Part shown: piece by piece, positions 6,260 to 9,163 of the stretch
Layout of the letters: each line of letters opens with the position of its first letter
How positions within the stretch are numbered: the first letter of the stretch is position 1
Assembly: GCA_900322165.1 (NCBI GenBank)
Contig: ONYR01000164.1
Span: 1 to 9,163, forward strand
DNA from: an uncultured Eubacteriales bacterium
GTDB lineage: Bacteria; Bacillota; Clostridia; Lachnospirales; Bianqueaceae
DNA length: 9,163 nt
Reading direction: 5' to 3'
Notes under the pieces: generated by a model
Told to the model about the DNA's origin: nothing
Databases searched by the model: none
What the model saw: the letters and a program-made list of their open reading frames with translations, nothing else
Program-made: the position numbers and the translations under genes

Positions 6260-8716
6260 TCAGCCCTCGGCTTTTCTTCTCATCGCCGAGATAATGATCA
6301 GTACGATCATGGCCATCAGCGCGCTGATTCCGGCAACGGCCAGTACCGGGATCTGGCTAGGATCTCCGGTCGGCGGATTCACCGGAACATGCTTGTTCGT
6401 GACGTTGTATCCGTCTACCGTCGCCGTGTACCCTTCGACCGCATCCTCGGTGATCGTGTAGACGATCTCCTTGCCGTCCTTGTACTTAGGCATTTCCGTG
6501 AAAGTCCATGCGAACTTGCCGTCAGTTTCCTTAACCTCAAGGCTCTTCACTTTCGTGCCATCCGCGAGCAGGTTGATCGTGATTGATTTCGGACGAATAC
6601 CATCGACGTCATTCGCATCATCCCAGGTCTTCGTACCGGTGATCTCGATCGTCTCCGGCGTATGGGTGTTGGTGATCGTAAACTTCAGCGTACCCTCATC
6701 GGTCTCATTGGCTCCGACTCTCTCGGAAGTGATCGCTCCCTCGTAGCCTTCGACTTCGAGTTCTTCGATCGTGTATTCGATCGGGACAAATTCATTATCA
6801 ACAAGCTGAGCCTCCGGCAGCTCGGTGAAGGTGTAAACCCACTGTTCCGCCGAAGTGACATTAGCTTCGGTATAAGGATCACCATCCGCAAGCACGGTAA
6901 CAAGAATCTGCTCCGGACGAATGGCATCCTGGTTTTCCGCATCCTCCCAGACCTTCTCCACCATGATCTCGGTCGGAGCGATGTAGCTTACTACAGGAAC
7001 TTCGAAGGTATAAGAACCGTCGCGTGTGCCATCCGTGGAAGTATAGTCAAGCACGGCCGATTCATTCGTATCGTAGAAATCCGTTGTCGCGTCTTCACGG
7101 ATCTCAAGATCGTAGGACAGCGTGATCGGATTCACATTTTCGATCGGAACGTTGATGGTCCAGGTGATGGTCTGGCCGCTAAGCGTAACTTCATACGGAT
7201 ATACGCCTTCGTCGTTTGCCGTACCGAAGCTCCACTTGCCGTCCGCATAGGTGACTGCCAGATCTTCTCCGCTTAAGGTCATGCGGAACGCGCCTTCGGC
7301 ATCAGCATTCAGCAGAGTGAAATCATCGGTGATCGTGTCGGTAACGACACCACTGTTCACCATGTAACGGATCGAGTTGTCGATGTCCGCAAACATCGCA
7401 CTGACAGTATCCGAATTTGCTTTCTCCGCACTGTAGTCCGAATTGGAACGGAGCCATTCCTTGAACGGTCCCACCAGCTCAAGACCGCCGCCGGTCGAGC
7501 TGTCATAGGTAATAACCGCGCAGTTGTAGGAAGCGTTCATCTCGCTCCACAGATGGCCGGCTTTGTAGATACCTTTCTGCAGATTGTCCACATGGTACTG
7601 ATAGTAGTTAGGATTGATGTTCTCCGTATCGAAGGTATAGGTACCATCACCGTTATCAATGACCATGAACGGATTGCCTTCCATGAAGGTAAAGCCTTCA
7701 TAGGCGCCGTCCGGAGTGAACTCATACCAGAACTGATAATCTGTACGATTGCCATAGGTTCCGCCGGCACCAAAGAGCTCTGCACCGTTGGTCGTCTCGT
7801 GCTTGACTACCGTTCCGGTCGGCTGTCCGTTTGCCCATGTGTCAGGACCTGCATAAAGGCAAGGCTGATCCCATTCAGTCACGCCGGTCAGCTCAGCATC
7901 GGTGGAGTTATAAAGCTCCTCGTACGTAGCAAACCAGTAAATATTGCTCTTTCCGGTATAATCCAAGACATCAACGGAATACGACATTTTGTTATATCCC
8001 ATCGTCTGGGACAACGCAGGTGCGCCGTTGCTAGCCAGCAAATATTTATTGTTTGTATAATACTGCGAATAGATCGTGGTAGGCTCATGCGCATCATTCG
8101 CCCAGATATATCCTTTGCCGTCAGTGAAAAGGATCACATATTTATGATCATCCTCTACTTCAGAATCAGCCTGAAGCCACTGATTGGCCAGATCCAGTCC
8201 GACATGAGGACCGGAACCGCGGCCAAAGGCATTGCGAAACTCATCTTTTGACAATGTTTCCGAGATCGTGAAAGCCTGCTGGAAATAATCTTTGGTATCA
8301 TCTCCGTATTCCGTCAGACCACTGTAGGCACCACCGGAAACATACTCGATCGCGTCATTGGCGCTACCCGTAAACAATACAATACCAATTTTCAGAGTAA
8401 CAGTCGGGTTATTTGTGACAATGTTTTCAAACAGACCCGTGGCCGACTCAATAAACTGAGTACCAAGATCGGTCGAGCTCGAACTGTCCGTAACAAAGAC
8501 AATATCGACCTCATTCTGATACTCTGCAGACGGCAATGACAGTGTTACGGTCGTCTCACGGTTGTTCCAGTCCAGCTCGGTCGGCGAGGCCGTCTTGGAG
8601 CCGCTCACATCAAACTCCGAAGAACTTTCGGCCTTTGCGCGCATGCCGCTAAAAGGCAAGCAAGACAGCACTAACGCAACCGCCACTAACACAAGTAACC
8701 ACTTTCTAGGTTTCAT
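6260..8716 (-). CDS. Cell-wall-anchored VWA/CnaB surface adhesin with NPPTG sorting signal
   Basis: This is an 818-residue secreted wall protein. It has a signal peptide at 1-29 (MKPRKW, hydrophobic core, AKA cleavage site). A strand carrying Lys41 (SGSKTA) precedes a VWA domain starting near 70 with the MIDAS motif D77-S-S-S-S (DxSxS) and Asp199 (LFTDG). The third MIDAS residue is not clearly Thr (Ser168 is the candidate). A Trp/Tyr/Gly-rich stretch (about 203-400) enlarges the VWA, whose last helix is near 428-450. A beta-rich domain (about 455-578) contains TNESAVLDY. Two CnaB repeats follow with isopeptide triads Lys588/Glu652/Asn683 and Lys696/Glu757/Asn774. The end has NPPTGD (780-785), a hydrophobic helix (789-811) and a basic MRRKAEG tail. 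ATG 8716 is chosen over an upstream in-frame ATG (8752) because AAGGGGG lies 8 nt before it and it begins the signal peptide. The VWA plus CnaB layout resembles pilus-tip adhesins. The ligand is unknown, and no pilin backbone or sortase gene is in view. Confidence 0.93.
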   Translation of the reverse strand: MKPRKWLLVLVAVALVLSCLPFSGMRAKAESSSEFDVSGSKTASPTELDWNNRETTVTLSLPSAEYQNEVDIVFVTDSSSSTDLGTQFIESATGLFENIVTNNPTVTLKIGIVLFTGSANDAIEYVSGGAYSGLTEYGDDTKDYFQQAFTISETLSKDEFRNAFGRGSGPHVGLDLANQWLQADSEVEDDHKYVILFTDGKGYIWANDAHEPTTIYSQYYTNNKYLLASNGAPALSQTMGYNKMSYSVDVLDYTGKSNIYWFATYEELYNSTDAELTGVTEWDQPCLYAGPDTWANGQPTGTVVKHETTNGAELFGAGGTYGNRTDYQFWYEFTPDGAYEGFTFMEGNPFMVIDNGDGTYTFDTENINPNYYQYHVDNLQKGIYKAGHLWSEMNASYNCAVITYDSSTGGGLELVGPFKEWLRSNSDYSAEKANSDTVSAMFADIDNSIRYMVNSGVVTDTITDDFTLLNADAEGAFRMTLSGEDLAVTYADGKWSFGTANDEGVYPYEVTLSGQTITWTINVPIENVNPITLSYDLEIREDATTDFYDTNESAVLDYTSTDGTRDGSYTFEVPVVSYIAPTEIMVEKVWEDAENQDAIRPEQILVTVLADGDPYTEANVTSAEQWVYTFTELPEAQLVDNEFVPIEYTIEELEVEGYEGAITSERVGANETDEGTLKFTITNTHTPETIEITGTKTWDDANDVDGIRPKSITINLLADGTKVKSLEVKETDGKFAWTFTEMPKYKDGKEIVYTITEDAVEGYTATVDGYNVTNKHVPVNPPTGDPSQIPVLAVAGISALMAMIVLIIISAMRRKAEG

Positions 8717-8724
8717 GTTCGTTT

Positions 8725-8731
8725 CCCCCTT
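8725..8731 (-). promoter_or_regulatory. Shine-Dalgarno deciding the adhesin start
   Basis: AAGGGGG on the minus strand lies 8 nt before ATG 8716. It falls inside the reading frame extension from the alternative ATG at 8752, which has no Shine-Dalgarno of its own. Confidence 0.75.
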
Positions 8732-8744
8732 AACTACATGAATT

Positions 8745-8773
8745 TTATACATGTATAACTTATGATATCATAA
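8745..8773. promoter_or_regulatory. Pair of adjacent 14-bp perfect palindromes, candidate operator
   Basis: TTATACATGTATAA (8745-8758) and TTATGATATCATAA (8760-8773) are both perfect palindromes. They share TTAT/ATAA outer half-sites and are separated by one base, so their centres are 15 bp apart. They lie 29-57 bp upstream of the adhesin start codon, in the expected promoter/leader zone. A dimeric repressor or activator site is an inference; no known regulator motif is claimed. Confidence 0.5.
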
Positions 8774-8791
8774 CAATACCAAAATTACCAT

Positions 8792-8820
8792 ATTATTATT
8801 TGTATTATGCTAATTTTGAA
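8792..8820 (-). promoter_or_regulatory. Weak candidate promoter of the VWA adhesin
   Basis: TTCAAA (8815-8820) and AATAAT (8792-8797) are 17 nt apart on the minus strand, matching consensus at four and five of six bases. In such AT-rich DNA this can occur by chance. If real, the paired palindromes would lie just downstream of the start point, in the leader. Confidence 0.25.
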
Positions 8821-8921
8821 GTAGCCGTCTTTTCAATTCATTGCAGTTCTGCATAGAACAAACATTTCATGAAATCCTCTTACTGATTACTAATTGGCGA
8901 ACATTTTGCGCCTCAAAAGAC

Positions 8922-8965
8922 AATATAAAAAGGACTGCGAAAAACCTAAATGTCTTTCGCAGTCC
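8922..8965 (-). terminator. Intrinsic terminator of the second surface-protein gene
   Basis: GGACTGCGAAA (8932-8942) pairs perfectly over 11 bp with TTTCGCAGTCC (8955-8965) around a 12-nt loop. On the minus strand it is followed by TTTTTATATTG (complement of 8921-8931). It lies about 70 bp beyond the stop codon of the gene that enters from the right edge. Confidence 0.88.
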
Positions 8966-9036
8966 CTGACGTCTGTCGGTATTAACTTGTCTCAGTGTTG
9001 TTCTTGCATCACCTAATGAGATATCAGCTGAACCGT

Positions 9037-9163
9037 TTAGTTTTCAGCTTTTCTTCTCATCGTCTGGATGATAATAAGGATGATCATGGTCAGCAGCGCG
9101 CTTACTCCGGCAATGGCCAGTACCGGGATCTGGTTAGGATCTCCGGTCGGCGGATTCACCGGA
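9037..9163 (-). CDS. Second cell-wall-anchored surface protein, C-terminal end only (paralog of the VWA adhesin)
   Basis: The last 41 codons are visible, ending in TAA at 9037-9039; the rest lies beyond the window. The peptide has PVNPPTGDP, a hydrophobic helix beginning QIPVLAIAGVSALL, and a basic MRRKAEN tail, a complete sortase sorting signal. It aligns without gaps to the end of the adhesin at 6260-8716, with most residues identical. The DNA differs at only two positions over the roughly 54 bases nearest the window edge. I infer a tandem duplicate or a family member sharing an exchanged sorting-signal cassette. Whether it also has VWA and CnaB domains cannot be seen. A terminator follows, so it is a separate transcription unit from the downstream adhesin. 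Confidence 0.88.
   Translation of the reverse strand, partial: PVNPPTGDPNQIPVLAIAGVSALLTMIILIIIQTMRRKAEN

Larger units (their letters stand above)
8717..9036. other. AT-rich intergenic region upstream of the VWA adhesin
   Basis: This 320-bp gap separates the tandem surface-protein genes. Reading in the direction of transcription (minus), it holds the terminator of the upstream paralog (8922-8965), a short inverted repeat GTTCT/AGAAC (8846-8850, 8855-8859), a 12-bp palindrome ATTTCATGAAAT (8864-8875), a possible weak promoter (TTCAAA 8815-8820, 17 nt, AATAAT 8792-8797), two adjacent 14-bp palindromes (8745-8773) and the adhesin ribosome binding site (8725-8731). I see no convincing gene in it. 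Confidence 0.6.

Noticed and set aside
8717..8752. Upstream ATG at 8752 for the adhesin
   Set aside because: The adhesin Shine-Dalgarno lies inside this extension, and the signal peptide starts naturally at ATG 8716.
8846..8859. LexA-type SOS box
   Set aside because: The half-sites are GTTCT-AGAAC, the reverse order of the Gram-positive GAAC-N4-GTTC box.
8839..8872. Ten-codon minus-strand frame MKCLFYAELQ preceded by AGAGGA, as a leader peptide
   Set aside because: It is too short, a second overlapping ten-codon frame is equally plausible, and no attenuator hairpin follows it before the adhesin.
1..9163. CRISPR array, tRNA, rRNA, transposase or phage genes
   Set aside because: No regularly spaced repeats, cloverleaf-like structures, rRNA segments, or recombinase or phage motifs were seen on either strand.

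Overview
The window looks like a chromosomal segment of a Gram-positive Bacillota organism with moderate GC, probably host-associated. The reasons are a ClpC-type chaperone, a lipoprotein-type solute-binding protein, sortase-anchored wall proteins with CnaB repeats, GGAGG-type ribosome binding sites, and U-tailed intrinsic terminators after most transcription units. I cannot name the genus from the sequence.

Layout. (1) 1-672, plus strand: the 3' third of a Clp/Hsp100 AAA+ unfoldase gene, cut by the window edge and followed by an intrinsic terminator at 765-810. (2) 673-1123: a 451-bp gap between convergent units, rich in inverted repeats. It ends in a long terminator hairpin that serves the minus-strand operon. 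(3) 6117 down to 1124, minus strand: a complete four-gene ABC importer operon of the peptide/nickel/opine family. The order is substrate-binding lipoprotein, DppB-like permease, DppC-like permease, then one polypeptide carrying both ATPase domains. The last three genes are tightly packed (9-bp gap, then a 4-bp ATGA overlap). A candidate promoter lies at 6170-6198. (4) 8716 down to 6260, minus strand: a large cell-wall adhesin with a signal peptide, a von Willebrand A (VWA) domain, two CnaB domains and an NPPTG sorting signal. It ends at a perfect 13-bp-stem terminator that also abuts the importer promoter. (5) 8717-9036: an AT-rich regulatory gap holding two adjacent 14-bp perfect palindromes and the terminator of the next gene. 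(6) 9163 down to 9037, minus strand: the last 41 codons of a second wall-anchored protein, whose sorting signal is nearly identical to that of the first. This shows a tandem array of paralogous surface proteins running out of the window.

How the parts work together. The importer operon makes a self-contained uptake system: lipoprotein capture, a heterodimeric channel and a fused double ATPase. Its substrate cannot be read from sequence. The wall-protein array is an adhesin/surface-display locus and should depend on a sortase encoded elsewhere. The Clp fragment is a housekeeping proteostasis gene with no evident link to either. Nothing here is clearly a new system. The most unusual signals are the paired palindromes upstream of the adhesin, the split-domain architecture of the adhesin with its non-Leu sorting motif shared by a tandem paralog, and the terminator/promoter overlap between the adhesin and the importer operon.
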